This document shows, piece by piece, positions 1-8,570 of a stretch of 62,362 nt of DNA. Position 1 is the first letter of the stretch. The number at the start of each line of letters is the position of its first letter. This DNA is from JBBSGD01 sp038254435. Its GTDB lineage: Bacteria; Actinomycetota; CADDZG01; WHSQ01. The stretch is from positions 1 through 62,362 of the forward strand of contig JBBSGD010000010.1 of the NCBI GenBank assembly GCA_038254435.1, written 5' to 3'. The notes beneath the pieces are model-generated. The model was not told the DNA's origin. It worked only from the letters and a program-made list of their open reading frames with translations, and did no database searches. A program made the position numbers and the translations under genes.

Positions 1-528
1 ACGCGAGCGGCGACCGAGCGCCTGGGCGCGGCGCTCGGCGAAGCGGTACGCGTGCTGCGCCGCCGGGGCGACATGATCATCTCCGAGACGCGCCACGGCC
101 TCGTATGCGCCAACTCCGGAGTGGACGCCTCCAACGTCGCGCCGGGCCACATCATCCTGCTGCCGCGCGATCCCGATCTGTCGGCGCGCCGGCTGCGTGC
201 TCGGATCAGCAGCCTCACCGGGACCGATGTCGCGGTGATCGTCAGCGACACCTTCGGTCGCACGTGGCGGGCAGGTCAGGTGAACGTCGCCATCGGTGTG
301 GCCGGCATGGAGCCCTTCCTCGACTACCGGGGCCACAGCGACGCACACGGCAACGAGCTGGCCGCTACCCTCATCTGCGTCGCGGACGAGCTCGCCTCAG
401 CGGCCGAGATGGTGATGGGCAAGTCCACTCAGATTGGGGCCGCGCTCGTGCGGGGCGCCCCAGTGCGACGCGGGCAAGGCTCGGCCGCGGAGATCGTGAG
501 GCGCCACGGCGACGACCTGTTCCTCTGA
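1..528 (+). CDS. cofE: Coenzyme F420-0:L-glutamate ligase, C-terminal part (gene cut by window edge)
   Basis: The reading frame is open from base 1, so the N-terminus lies outside the window. CofE adds glutamate to F420-0 in the cytoplasm using GTP. The visible part carries the family's conserved 'SDTFGRTWR' segment and, after it, 'NVAIGVAGM' and 'ELAATLICVADELASAAEMVMGK', followed by the usual 'RGAPVRRG' region near the C-terminus. The protein ends soon after this, so it lacks the nitroreductase-like domain found in fused FbiB proteins. Its presence implies that the host makes F420, which is common in Actinobacteria. The next gene is convergent on the minus strand. Confidence 0.88.
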   Translation, partial: TRAATERLGAALGEAVRVLRRRGDMIISETRHGLVCANSGVDASNVAPGHIILLPRDPDLSARRLRARISSLTGTDVAVIVSDTFGRTWRAGQVNVAIGVAGMEPFLDYRGHSDAHGNELAATLICVADELASAAEMVMGKSTQIGAALVRGAPVRRGQGSAAEIVRRHGDDLFL

Positions 529-549
529 GTCCATCGGCAGCGGCTCTTC

Positions 550-1884
550 TTAGGGAGCGCTGTTGCGGGTGGCCGAGCCCACGCGCTCGCCCGGGGGCCG
601 TCCCGGTCCGAAGAGCCGGGCTACCAACCTGTGGGCCATGGCCCGGAGCTGCTCGGCTGCCTCACGCCGTTCTGTCGCCGAGGCCGAACTGGGGTCGTCC
701 AGCTCCACGCTGAGCTCGGAGGTGAGCTCGTGTGAGCGTTCCCCATCGGAGCGCGACACCAGCCACCGGGCGCGCTGCAGGGGGTCCGAGGTCTCGGGAA
801 GCTGAGCCTTATCGAGCAACTCGAGAAGCTCGAGCAGCGTGAAAGAGTTGCTGCGCGGAGCATCCGCATCGACGACCGCCGCGGCGACGTGGTGCCGCTC
901 AAAACCCACGACGAGGTCGGCTTCGCTGAGGTCGAGCGAAGAGAGTGGCGTGGTCAGGTGCTCGGTGATATCGACGCCGAAGTCGGCCGCGGCCTCGACC
1001 GCGGAGCGGTGCGGCGGCTGGATCCCGACATTGCGGGTGCCGACGCTGCGCACCCGCACGGGCAAGTGCGAGGTAGTGCGCCTGAGAAACCCCTCGACCA
1101 GCGGGCTTCGCCAGCGGTTGTAGGTGCCCACGAGGTAGATGGTGAAGACGTCGCCGTGCCGGGGAGGAGCGGGCGCGTGGTTGCCCGGACCGGGGACCGG
1201 CTGGCGGCGAGAAGCGGGAGCCGGGGGCCGGGGGCTCGGGGGTCGCGCGCTCGGGGGTTGCGCGCTCGGAGCGGTCCGGGCGGGGGGAGTGGACGGGACC
1301 GCAGGAGCGGGAGGGACGGGCTGAGGAGCGGGGGTGGGGGCCGGAGCCGGGGCCTGAGGAACAGAGGCGGGGGTTAAGGGAGCTTGAGGAACGTCGGCCT
1401 CTGGCTGAGCGTGTGAGGAGCTGGGCGCGGCTTCCCCCGCTGCCGCCAGCAAAGCGCCGGCGTCCCAGTGAGCACCGGTGAGGTCGGGCTCGAACGGCTG
1501 CGTCTCCCACCGAAACTCGCCGGCCTCCCAACCGAGCAGATCGGCGGCGGCATCCTGCGTGTGGAGCTTGCGCAGCGCACGTCTCTGCTCGAGAGACAAG
1601 AGGCCGCGCGCCGCCAGCACCTCTTCGAGCGAAGATCCGGAGCGGGCGGCCTCGTCCGCAGCACTACGGAGCTGTTCGCGTCCGATGACCTCGCTACCGG
1701 CGAGGCGCTCGAACAAGGAGTCGGGAACGAACGAAGACGACGCCGCCACGACGAGGCCCTCCGCCCACTCCACGGCGCCATGCCCGCCGGAGCGCTCGAG
1801 CACGAGCGTGCCGGAGCGCTGCGTGGCGGCCAGAAGCCGGAAGATATCGGGCAGTCTGAAGTCGTCCAGAGTACCGGTGAGCAA
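550..1884 (-). CDS. DUF4388 domain protein fused to a catalytically dead low-molecular-weight phosphatase-like domain
   Basis: I chose the TTG at 1884 because GAGAGG lies six bases upstream and because DUF4388 proteins normally begin just before the 'LTGTLDDFRLPDIFRLL' motif; an upstream start at 1932 is possible. Residues 1 to about 125 form DUF4388, a domain often found in bacterial signalling proteins. A proline/alanine-rich linker follows (about 155-245). The last part resembles low-molecular-weight protein tyrosine phosphatase or arsenate reductase: 'VGTYNRWRSP' aligns with the phosphatase loop (usually C-x5-R-S-P), and 'EADLVVGFERHH' aligns with the next conserved strand. The catalytic cysteine is replaced by glycine (about residue 253) while the loop arginine is kept. 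This suggests a binding rather than catalytic role. The substrate or partner is unknown. Confidence 0.8.
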   Translation of the reverse strand: MLTGTLDDFRLPDIFRLLAATQRSGTLVLERSGGHGAVEWAEGLVVAASSSFVPDSLFERLAGSEVIGREQLRSAADEAARSGSSLEEVLAARGLLSLEQRRALRKLHTQDAAADLLGWEAGEFRWETQPFEPDLTGAHWDAGALLAAAGEAAPSSSHAQPEADVPQAPLTPASVPQAPAPAPTPAPQPVPPAPAVPSTPPARTAPSAQPPSARPPSPRPPAPASRRQPVPGPGNHAPAPPRHGDVFTIYLVGTYNRWRSPLVEGFLRRTTSHLPVRVRSVGTRNVGIQPPHRSAVEAAADFGVDITEHLTTPLSSLDLSEADLVVGFERHHVAAAVVDADAPRSNSFTLLELLELLDKAQLPETSDPLQRARWLVSRSDGERSHELTSELSVELDDPSSASATERREAAEQLRAMAHRLVARLFGPGRPPGERVGSATRNSAP

Positions 1885-2040
1885 CTTGTTCCTCTCGCTG
1901 AGATCGTAGGAGTGCGGGTCGCCACACCCCACTTTCGTCCGGAACCGAATCTAACCGTTCCATACAAGTTTTTCCAGCCCCTAGGGCCATTTGTAACAGT
2001 TTGTGGGGGTCACGGCCCGTCGCCGGAGCTATTTCTCCCT

Positions 2041-2089
2041 CAACTTTCTCAGAATCCGTCCGATTTTCGAGGCCTCCTGAGAAAAGTTG
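2041..2089. repeat. Dispersed inverted-repeat element, copy 1
   Basis: A 49-bp element has arms CAACTTTCTCAG and CTGAGAAAAGTTG, which pair with one bulged base, around a core that begins AATCCGTCCGATTTTCG. A second copy at 8571-8619 has the same length and the same core with scattered changes. Both are followed by GCGGG. It sits in the 394-bp gap between two minus-strand genes (1885-2278), where I see no other feature. It could be a small palindromic repeat family or an RNA hairpin. Confidence 0.6.
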
Positions 2090-2278
2090 CGGGCTGAGCT
2101 GATTGCGGGTGAGCTGCCGATTCCGGCTCGCGTGCACACACGGCGACGTCGCCGGCCACCACTTGATCGAGGCGGCACAGCCTCCCCCACCCCCAGCCGG
2201 TCGAACGCCACGCGGCATCTCTGGGCTACCAAACCACAAGGGGGCCCGGGCCCCCCTTGTGCCGAACCACCCTGTGGA

Positions 2279-3661
2279 CTAGAAGTTCAGGCCCTTGGGC
2301 CGAATGATCCAGAGGCCGCTTGTGATGTCGCTTGCGAGAACCAGGTCGCGGGCGTGATCCGGGTACACACCCCAGACAAGAGGAGGCGTGCCTGCAGCAG
2401 TCGGGGGCACGAACTGGCCCAGCTGCCTAGACGAACCATGCTTGTTCATCCTCCACCACACGATTCCGTCCGAATACCAGGATGAGAAGAACTGAGTGCC
2501 GAGCACCGTCTCGGTGTTGTGTACGTCGTAGATGCCGTCGGTACGCGTTGACGTGGTGTTGTCTGTCGCGAAAGTCCCGAGGAAGACGGGCTTACGGGGG
2601 TTGGTGTTGTCGTAGACATACGCCTCGCCGAAGGCGCCAAATGCAGACTCCCCAGGGCAGTCGAGCGGAGAACCGTCTTCGGGGTTGATGATCAACCACT
2701 TGCCACCGTTGGCGAGTGTCATCGAATGATTGTCGCCATCCTCATCTGGGGGAACGATCTTCGTGTCGCTGATTTCTACAGGCGACGCCGGACGACTGAT
2801 GTTGAGATGCACGGTTCCCGCGTCCCAGTACGACACGTACAGGGATCTACCGCCGTTCTCGAAGCGGATGCTATGAGCAAACTGGAACGGCAAACATCCG
2901 ACTCCCCCCTCGGGATCGGCGTTCATCGTGTACTTAGTGATGGTCCTTGGCCTGGCCGGGTTGGTTGCATTCACGATGTGAACGGCGTCGCGCCCGTTGC
3001 TCGTGAAGTGATCCACGAGGTTACGTGCGCAGCCGGCCAGCACACGACCGTCGCTGCGCTGAACGGCATCGAGCTCGTGGCATCCGACCGTCCCCCGGGG
3101 CAGGTTGTACCGACCGAGCAGAACCGGGTGTGCCGGGTGCGTAACGTCGAAGAAGCGCAAACCAGGAACTACCGACGCTTCGTGACCGCTATCGAAACAC
3201 GCCTGAATCCCCACAACCGCCAGCACTCCACGAAATGCCGGCGTCTTGACATTGAGCACCGTGACATCCTCGGCACGCGTGTAAAGAGGATTGTGAAGCC
3301 TGCTGACGGGTCGTGGACGGTGGGGGTTGGAGATGTTCACCACTCCTACCCCGTATCCGCCTTGAGCTGTGGCTCCACAGCGGGTGCCGATGTAGGCAAA
3401 GTTCCCGTGCCCGTACACGTCCCCGAAGTCCTGGATGCGTCCGCCAAAGTTAGTGTGGCCCACAAGCCGAAAGTTGTCGAGCACCGGATGTCTGCGCGCG
3501 CTGCTTGACGGCGAGCCGGCCAGATGCGAGACATCGCGATCGAGCCGCTGATCTAGGCTCTTGACGAAGCCCTTCTTCTGCGAGCTCGCCGGAGCAGCGA
3601 CGAGCGACACCACGAGAACGCATGCCGCCAGTAACGAGATGCGAGCCGTTGGACTCCTCAT
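2279..3661 (-). CDS. Secreted LVIVD-repeat beta-propeller protein
   Basis: The ATG at 3661 follows a strong ribosome site (GGAGGAGGT) and starts a signal peptide of about 28 residues ending in APASS, so the protein is exported. The mature part is built from repeated blades of the LVIVD type, seen as 'GVGVVNISNPHRPRPVS', 'RFFDVTHPAHPVLLGRY', 'VHIVNATNPARPRTI' and 'YVYDNTNPRKPVFLGTF'. This pattern predicts a beta-propeller of about 460 residues. Proteins of this kind are extracellular and mostly uncharacterised. I see no catalytic motif. Several paired cysteines in the mature region could form disulfides. The gene stands alone, with a long non-coding stretch downstream. Confidence 0.8.
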   Translation of the reverse strand: MRSPTARISLLAACVLVVSLVAAPASSQKKGFVKSLDQRLDRDVSHLAGSPSSSARRHPVLDNFRLVGHTNFGGRIQDFGDVYGHGNFAYIGTRCGATAQGGYGVGVVNISNPHRPRPVSRLHNPLYTRAEDVTVLNVKTPAFRGVLAVVGIQACFDSGHEASVVPGLRFFDVTHPAHPVLLGRYNLPRGTVGCHELDAVQRSDGRVLAGCARNLVDHFTSNGRDAVHIVNATNPARPRTITKYTMNADPEGGVGCLPFQFAHSIRFENGGRSLYVSYWDAGTVHLNISRPASPVEISDTKIVPPDEDGDNHSMTLANGGKWLIINPEDGSPLDCPGESAFGAFGEAYVYDNTNPRKPVFLGTFATDNTTSTRTDGIYDVHNTETVLGTQFFSSWYSDGIVWWRMNKHGSSRQLGQFVPPTAAGTPPLVWGVYPDHARDLVLASDITSGLWIIRPKGLNF

Positions 3662-3703
3662 AGTCCACCTCCTCCGGCTCCGGTACGCCACCGCACGACG
3701 CTG

Positions 3704-4091
3704 TCAGCCGCAGCCGCCCTTGTTGGACAATACCGCCACCAATTGGCTGTCCGCGACCGATCCGGAAAATCTTCCGGGGCCCGCATGACATAACCACCAG
3801 GTTGAGCCCAGCTCGGCGTAAACGTTCTCGTTTGGCCCAATGCCGCTCTCCAGCATCGAGGTGATGAGCCGGTTGATACCGAGGTTCCTGGTCACCTTTG
3901 TGTACGGTCCCTCGGTCGTGCCAGCTTCGAAGCCGGAATGGTACGCGCCAAAGTTCGCATCCGGATGCTTGCGCGCCGCGGGCCCAAGCTCCGCCCGCAT
4001 CGCCCGCACTTACACCCGCAACCGGTTCAGAGGAACCGGTACAAGCCCCCGGTAGCGCGGCGGTAAGCAAGCCTGCCAAGAACAGCTTCAT
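3704..4091 (-). pseudogene. Remnant of an amidohydrolase-family gene behind a lipoprotein-like leader
   Basis: From 4091 one frame reads a lipoprotein-like leader (MKLFLAGLLTAALPGAC). Near 4010 the similarity passes to another frame, which reads 'KHPDANFGAYHSGFEAG', 'TEGPYT' and 'GPNENVYAELGSTWW'. That set is characteristic of the amidohydrolase_2 (metal-dependent hydrolase) family. After 'STWW' the family sequence stops and the frame runs into unrelated residues. Only about 75 of the more than 300 residues expected are present and the metal ligands are missing, so it cannot be active. The leader and the fragment may come from different genes. Confidence 0.55.
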
Positions 4092-4147
4092 GATGTCCAA
4101 GGAGTGCCCTGGGACAGGAAGGCCCTGTGGCCCGTGCTCAGGATTCC

Positions 4148-4582
4148 TTACTCGCCCAGCTCGTGCTCGGCCCGTTTCAAGAGCACGGCGTTCGTCGCCA
4201 CAATTATGGAGCTGAGCGACATGAGCAGGGCCGACCACTCGGGGCGCAGCTCGATCCCGTAGGCGGGGAACAGGGCACCGGCGGCGATTGGAATCGCAGA
4301 AACATTGTAGACGCTGGCCCAGACCAGGTTCTGCTTCATCTTTCGCACAGTCGCTCGTGACAGACGCACGGCATTGGCGACATCGGCGGGGTCCGAACGC
4401 ATGAGAACTACGTTGGCGGTTTCGATCGCGACGTCCGTACCGGCGCCGATAGCGATGCCAACATCGGCCTGGGCCAGCGCGGGAGCATCGTTGACTCCGT
4501 CGCCGACCATAGCGACTCTCTTGCCCTCGTTTTGGAGTCGCTCGACATAGGCGGCTTTATCCGTCGGAAGGACCTCGGCGAA
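4148..4582 (-). pseudogene. C-terminal remnant of a P1B-type heavy-metal ATPase
   Basis: The stretch begins in the nucleotide-binding region ('FAEVLPTDKAAYVERLQ') and contains the hinge motif 'MVGDGVNDAPALAQADVG'. The last two membrane helices and a CopB-like ending ('LRPEWSALLMSLSSIIVATN') follow. About 145 of some 700 residues remain. The phosphorylation site (DKTGT), the CPx metal site and the earlier helices are absent, and upstream sequence in this frame is unrelated. It is therefore a broken copper or cadmium/zinc pump gene, lying close to other remnants and a few kilobases from a working metal-efflux operon. Confidence 0.8.
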
Positions 4583-4666
4583 GACTCGGTCATTTCGGCC
4601 TCGTCCTCTCGTTCGTAGACTTGGGCTCAACCTACACGCCGCCTACCTTGAGAGCCCTGTGGAGAC

Positions 4667-5632
4667 TCAGTCATCCTGTGCAGATTCACGCGCGCCCGTT
4701 AGCGCGGCATCATCCGAGGGACTGCCTCGGTACCTCGCGAGTAGATAGACGCTTACACCCACTACGACGAGCGAAGTAACCTGGCTGCCGGTCAAGCCAA
4801 AATAGCGTTTATCGTCACGCAGGAAGTCCGTAACTAACCGCACTGTCCCGTACCAGGTCACGAAGAAGAGTGCGGCAAAGCCCTCTCGTCGTCCCTTTCG
4901 AGCAAGCCACATCAGAACAGCGAACAAGATGGCAGAGGACACCAGGTCGTACAGAGCAGTCTGATGAACCACGAGGTTGTAGCACCCGGCGGACGGAGGG
5001 CTGCCTTGAGCCGTGGCGCTCCTATAGGCGGCCGCCGGCAGGGCCGTCGGGCCTCCGATTTCTCCGAGGCACCGCCAGCCCAATGCAAAGCTTGTCGGCT
5101 TGCCAATGTGATCCCCGATCATCAGGTCTCCAATACGACCGATTGCGATTCCGAGCGCAAGTCCCGGAGCGATTGCATCCATGGTTCGCCAGAAGGGAAG
5201 ACCCTGGCGTCTCATAAAGGGCAGAGCCGCCAGCACGCCTCCGGTGATCCCGGCGAGCAGGGATATGCCACCCCTCCAGATAGCCAAGACTCCGAGTAGG
5301 TCGTGCCCATTATTGGTTACCTCAGGGAAGTGTCCGATGACGTAGCCCAGCCGCGCCCCCGCTACCGCTCCGATCAATCCCCAAAAGAGACCATTCCACA
5401 GGTCCTCCTCCGGGAGCCCGCCCATCCTTCGCGCACGACGGATCATCACCTGTGCTCCGATAAAGACTCCAACTGCGATCGCGATCCCGTGAGGCGATAT
5501 CGCAAGGGGCCCGAGGTGAAAGCGAGGGATGATCTTCCACTCGAGTGGATGAATGCCGAACGGCAGCGCGAGCAGCCCAGATATCACAGCCGTCGACACC
5601 AGCTTCTCCGAGCGACTTTGTCGCGATGCCAC
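4667..5632 (-). CDS. lgt: Prolipoprotein diacylglyceryl transferase family protein (divergent Lgt paralogue)
   Basis: This integral membrane protein of 321 residues has about seven hydrophobic segments in the Lgt order. Lgt transfers diacylglycerol from phosphatidylglycerol to the lipobox cysteine of prolipoproteins. Conserved landmarks are 'SPHGIAIAVGVFIG' near the first helices, 'GRLGYVIGH'-like 'GARLGYVIGHFPE', 'WRGGISLLAGITGG' and 'GRIGDLMIGDHIG'. The last corresponds to the Lgt signature, but its usual Asn-Phe is Asp-Leu and the following Asn-x-Glu is changed. The late 'RLVTDFLRDDKRYFGLT' also fits Lgt. The changed signature suggests a paralogue, perhaps with altered activity. Several lipoproteins in this window need an Lgt, but this may not be the main one. 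Confidence 0.82.
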   Translation of the reverse strand: MASRQSRSEKLVSTAVISGLLALPFGIHPLEWKIIPRFHLGPLAISPHGIAIAVGVFIGAQVMIRRARRMGGLPEEDLWNGLFWGLIGAVAGARLGYVIGHFPEVTNNGHDLLGVLAIWRGGISLLAGITGGVLAALPFMRRQGLPFWRTMDAIAPGLALGIAIGRIGDLMIGDHIGKPTSFALGWRCLGEIGGPTALPAAAYRSATAQGSPPSAGCYNLVVHQTALYDLVSSAILFAVLMWLARKGRREGFAALFFVTWYGTVRLVTDFLRDDKRYFGLTGSQVTSLVVVGVSVYLLARYRGSPSDDAALTGARESAQDD

Positions 5633-5737
5633 TTAGTCATCAAGGCACCATCGTATGCGGCAATGCGGAGGAAAAGAGCCCACGGCCGTCCTTGGAGCCC
5701 AAACTGTTCTTTGGAACTTGCGAGGTTGTCCTGAGAC

Positions 5738-6400
5738 ATGAAGGACCGGCCTCCCGCACCGGCCTCGGATCGCCTAACTTGTGCAATGTTGACACTCAAT
5801 TGGGATAAGACAGCCAGGTTCTATGACCGCCAGCTCTTTCTCGAGCGTCGGGCACTGCGCGAGCTCGCCACGCTGGCAACGGCGCAACGCGGCGAGTCTG
5901 TCCTCGATCTCGCCACCGGGACCGGGGCTGTGCTCTGCGAGCTGACTCGTCTCTATCCATCGATGCGACTTGCAGTCGGCATCGACATCTCCGCGATCAT
6001 GCTGGCGCGCGTTTCTAGAGCGTCTGCAAGATGTCGTCTGGTTCGCGCCGACGCCCGGGCACTGCCCTTTGAGAGCCGAAGCTTCGATGTGATCACGGCA
6101 GCTTATCTCCTGCATCTATTGAGTGCCACCGAACGCAGCGAGGTAATCGCCGAAGTAGTAAGGGTTCTGCGCCCGAGAGGGAAGTTCGTGGTTGTCACAC
6201 CCCATGCAGGTGGATCACTGTCGGCTCGCGCGCTTTATGCACCGGTCGTCTTTTTCACCCGGCACTCACGGGGAGTGCTCTCAGGGTTGCAGCCCCTCGA
6301 TCCCCGGCCCGAGTTGGAAGAGGCAGGATTGTCCCTCACGGCAGAGCGCTTCGTCGCTTGGGGTTACCCATCTCTATGCGTCGCCGGCACCCTTCACTGA
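5738..6400 (+). CDS. Class I SAM-dependent methyltransferase
   Basis: The 220-residue protein has the Rossmann methyltransferase motifs in order: 'VLDLATGTGAVL' (motif I, SAM binding), 'GIDIS' (motif II), 'RADARALPFESRSFDVI' (motif III/IV) and 'VVRVLRPRGKFVVVTP' (motif V/VI). The overall shape resembles UbiE/COQ5-like enzymes, but the substrate cannot be read. The ATG at 5738 has GAGG 12 bases upstream. A second ATG at 5786 lies just before the conserved part and is an alternative start. It is divergent from the Lgt-like gene, with about 100 bp between them. Confidence 0.8.
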   Translation: MKDRPPAPASDRLTCAMLTLNWDKTARFYDRQLFLERRALRELATLATAQRGESVLDLATGTGAVLCELTRLYPSMRLAVGIDISAIMLARVSRASARCRLVRADARALPFESRSFDVITAAYLLHLLSATERSEVIAEVVRVLRPRGKFVVVTPHAGGSLSARALYAPVVFFTRHSRGVLSGLQPLDPRPELEEAGLSLTAERFVAWGYPSLCVAGTLH

Positions 6401-6522
6401 GTGGCGCTGCAGGGACCGGCGGAGCCCCATAGCAACGCCTTACTACGGCTGCATGTAGCCCCAACGAACCCGGAGGCGCACAGGTTGGTGCCATCATCTA
6501 CACTGAACGAGGAGGAGGAGTC

Positions 6523-6837
6523 ATGGGACGAATCAAAGTCCAGGGGACGAGGTTCAATAGTGCTCGTGGCTCTCCTAGCCGTGCCGCGCTTAATGCATGC
6601 TCTTCTGGATCGTCGCCGCAGATCCAAATGACCGCCGCTGACCAGGACCACGTATTCGGCGTGGATGGCCTTCCGTCAATGGTGAAGACGTCGAGTCTCG
6701 TCATTCAGGTAAGAGTGATCACGACGGAGCCGGGCCGCCAGCTTGGCGACGGAGAATCCGGCGTCACGTTTAGGAACGTTACGGTCAGCGTAGACAGTGT
6801 CATGCGAGGTCGGTGGAAGGGCGACACGCAGGACTAG
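6523..6837 (+). CDS. Small hypothetical protein, possibly frameshifted at its N-terminus
   Basis: The ATG follows a very strong ribosome site (AGGAGGAGGAG). The C-terminal half ('SLVIQVRVITTEPGRQLGDG', then 'TFRNVTVSVDSVMRGRWKG') has the beta-strand rhythm of a small secreted actinobacterial domain I cannot name. The N-terminal half lacks a signal peptide. The second reading frame over 6557-6610 encodes a hydrophobic run (IVLVALLAVPRLMHALL), so a frameshift may have separated a leader from its domain. The last four bases overlap the convergent M23 peptidase gene. No function is claimed. Confidence 0.45.
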   Translation: MGRIKVQGTRFNSARGSPSRAALNACSSGSSPQIQMTAADQDHVFGVDGLPSMVKTSSLVIQVRVITTEPGRQLGDGESGVTFRNVTVSVDSVMRGRWKGDTQD

Positions 6838-8078
6838 GGCAGGTAGCTCAAGGGGTCTTGCGGGACACCGTTCACACGCACCTCGAAGTGCAGATGATCG
6901 CCGGTAGCATCACCCGTGGCTCCGCAGGCAGACACAGTTTGTCCTTGCCCAACCTCCTGCCCCGCCGAAACGTAGGTCTTGGACGCGTGTGCGTACACAG
7001 TGGCGAGCCCGTCGCTGTGATTGATGACGACGTACAACCCATAACCGGCTGGGTCATTGCTGACGCTCTCAACGACACCCCCCTCCGCAGCAACCTCTGG
7101 GTCGCCGGTCACGCAATCGATGTCGATTCCTTGGTGCATCCGTCCCCATCTCTCCCCAAAGCCGGATGTGATCGCACCGTTAGCCGGCCAAATGAATCCA
7201 CTTGCGGAGCCGGTTGTCCCGGCCGGCCCGGTTGCAGCAGCCGGCGAAGGAACAGGAGTAGCCGGTGACCGAAGGGGAGCAGCCGGAGAAGGGTCGGACT
7301 GCTGCACCACCTGTTGTGCCTCACGTGCCGCTTCCGCGGCAAGTCGTTTCCGGATCTCGATGCTTCTCGTGCGCAGCGCAGATGCTTCGTGGCGCTGGCG
7401 ACGGATTTGGCGCTCCAGAGACCATAGACTCTTGCGCTTCGCCGAGCGCAAATCAGCGACTCGCTGTAGTTGCGATCGGCGGACGGCTTGTGCCTTTACG
7501 GCCAACCTTAGGCGTGCAGCAAGGAGTCTTCGAGATCGCTCCAGACGTTGGCGAGTTACGTCCACCGCCACCGTGACTCGTGCGTTGTGCTGCGCGGCCA
7601 AGTCCGCATACTGAACAGTGGCGAGGAGATCTGAGATGTCCCTGGAGCCAAGCAGCGCGTTCGTATAGCCAAGGCCTTGATCCTTGTACATCTGGATGGC
7701 GAGCTCCTTGGCCTGTGCTCTCAGGCTTTGGTACCTCTTGACTTGTTCTTGCACGCGGATGCGTGCCTGCGCTACATCGCCTTGGAGGTCATGAACCACT
7801 CTCCGAACCTGCTCGGTTGCCTCCTGCGCAGCTGCAAACTGTTTGTCAAGGGAAGCGACCTGCTGACGAACTGTCCTGGCTCGGGCCTGGATCTTGGTTT
7901 CCTTGCGCTGCGCAGCCTGAAGGCGAGTCTGCATTCTCTCCAGGGGGGTCTGACCCGTCGTTGCTTGCCCGGGCGTAACGGTTGAAATGACTGCAACCAG
8001 CGATACAAGAGCGGCAACGATGCCCGTCGCTAGGCGTTCTCGTCCTCTTAGTGCCCTGGTCTTCTTGTAGTAACGAAT
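6834..8078 (-). CDS. Secreted M23-family (LytM-like) peptidase with coiled-coil region; probable ATT start
   Basis: The C-terminal domain is an M23 zinc peptidase that would cut peptidoglycan cross-bridges. It has 'HQGIDID' (HxxxD) and 'HLHFEV' (HxH) metal motifs, preceded by a long alpha-helical coiled coil and a Ser/Pro/Ala linker. This EnvC/NlpD-like layout is typical of cell-division hydrolases or their regulators. The first ATG in frame is at 7934, which would leave the protein without export. The same frame runs upstream through a clear signal peptide (basic 'RYYKKTRALRGRER', then 'LATGIVAALVSLVAVIS') to an ATT at 8078. GAGGTGA lies about six bases before that ATT, and no ATG, GTG or TTG is available upstream of 7934. 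I therefore take ATT as the likely start, or as a start codon damaged by mutation. Confidence 0.75.
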   Translation of the reverse strand: MRYYKKTRALRGRERLATGIVAALVSLVAVISTVTPGQATTGQTPLERMQTRLQAAQRKETKIQARARTVRQQVASLDKQFAAAQEATEQVRRVVHDLQGDVAQARIRVQEQVKRYQSLRAQAKELAIQMYKDQGLGYTNALLGSRDISDLLATVQYADLAAQHNARVTVAVDVTRQRLERSRRLLAARLRLAVKAQAVRRSQLQRVADLRSAKRKSLWSLERQIRRQRHEASALRTRSIEIRKRLAAEAAREAQQVVQQSDPSPAAPLRSPATPVPSPAAATGPAGTTGSASGFIWPANGAITSGFGERWGRMHQGIDIDCVTGDPEVAAEGGVVESVSNDPAGYGLYVVINHSDGLATVYAHASKTYVSAGQEVGQGQTVSACGATGDATGDHLHFEVRVNGVPQDPLSYLP

Positions 8079-8183
8079 TCGATCTCACCTCGGCTAGCTC
8101 GCCGTTTCGGCATTGGGGATATCCGGCCCGTAACGCGCCCGCAGCAAGAAGAGCACGAGCGGCAGCGCAATGAACGTTTGAAA

Positions 8184-8504
8184 TTAACAGCGCAAGACGA
8201 ACCGATTGGGCGCCGCGGCCTCTAGCCGCGGCAACAGCCGCGATCCGCCTGTCGGACCGCCTCGCTCGAAAGGAAGTTGTGCGGTCTCGATAAAGCCAAT
8301 CATTGCGATAGATACAAAGAACGCGACCAGCAATGCTACGAGGTTGGCGTAGTGGTGGTCTGTGCCGACGTGCATGCCGCACAGGATCAGTACGAGAGCG
8401 ATGAAGATGACGGCTGCCAGACGCAGCGTCTTCTTCTCGGCGATGATGTAATGAAGCCCGCGAAACATCCCCGGCAGCATACATGCTGGGTCGGTCATCA
8501 CCAC
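8184..8504 (-). CDS. Small membrane protein, possibly truncated
   Basis: The 106-residue product has two hydrophobic helices ('LRLAAVIFIALVLILCG' and 'ANLVALLVAFFVSIAMIGFI') separated by a short histidine-containing loop. After the TAA at 8184 the same frame continues into a third hydrophobic stretch ('FQTFIALPLVLFLLRARYG') and ends near 8095. The present stop may therefore be a premature one in a three-helix protein. Just inside the 3' end lies a 7-5-7 palindrome built on CCGCGGC. I do not recognise the family. Confidence 0.4.
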   Translation of the reverse strand: MVMTDPACMLPGMFRGLHYIIAEKKTLRLAAVIFIALVLILCGMHVGTDHHYANLVALLVAFFVSIAMIGFIETAQLPFERGGPTGGSRLLPRLEAAAPNRFVLRC

Positions 8505-8570
8505 GTCTATTCACCCGCAACCGCGCCTGACATACTACCGGCGCCGTGCGGCCCCTCCGAGCCCACGACC

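Noticed and set aside
8180..8271. Short mobile insertion with GAAA target duplication in the small membrane protein gene
   Set aside because: Removing it exactly would put the downstream helix out of frame, so the target duplication is probably chance.
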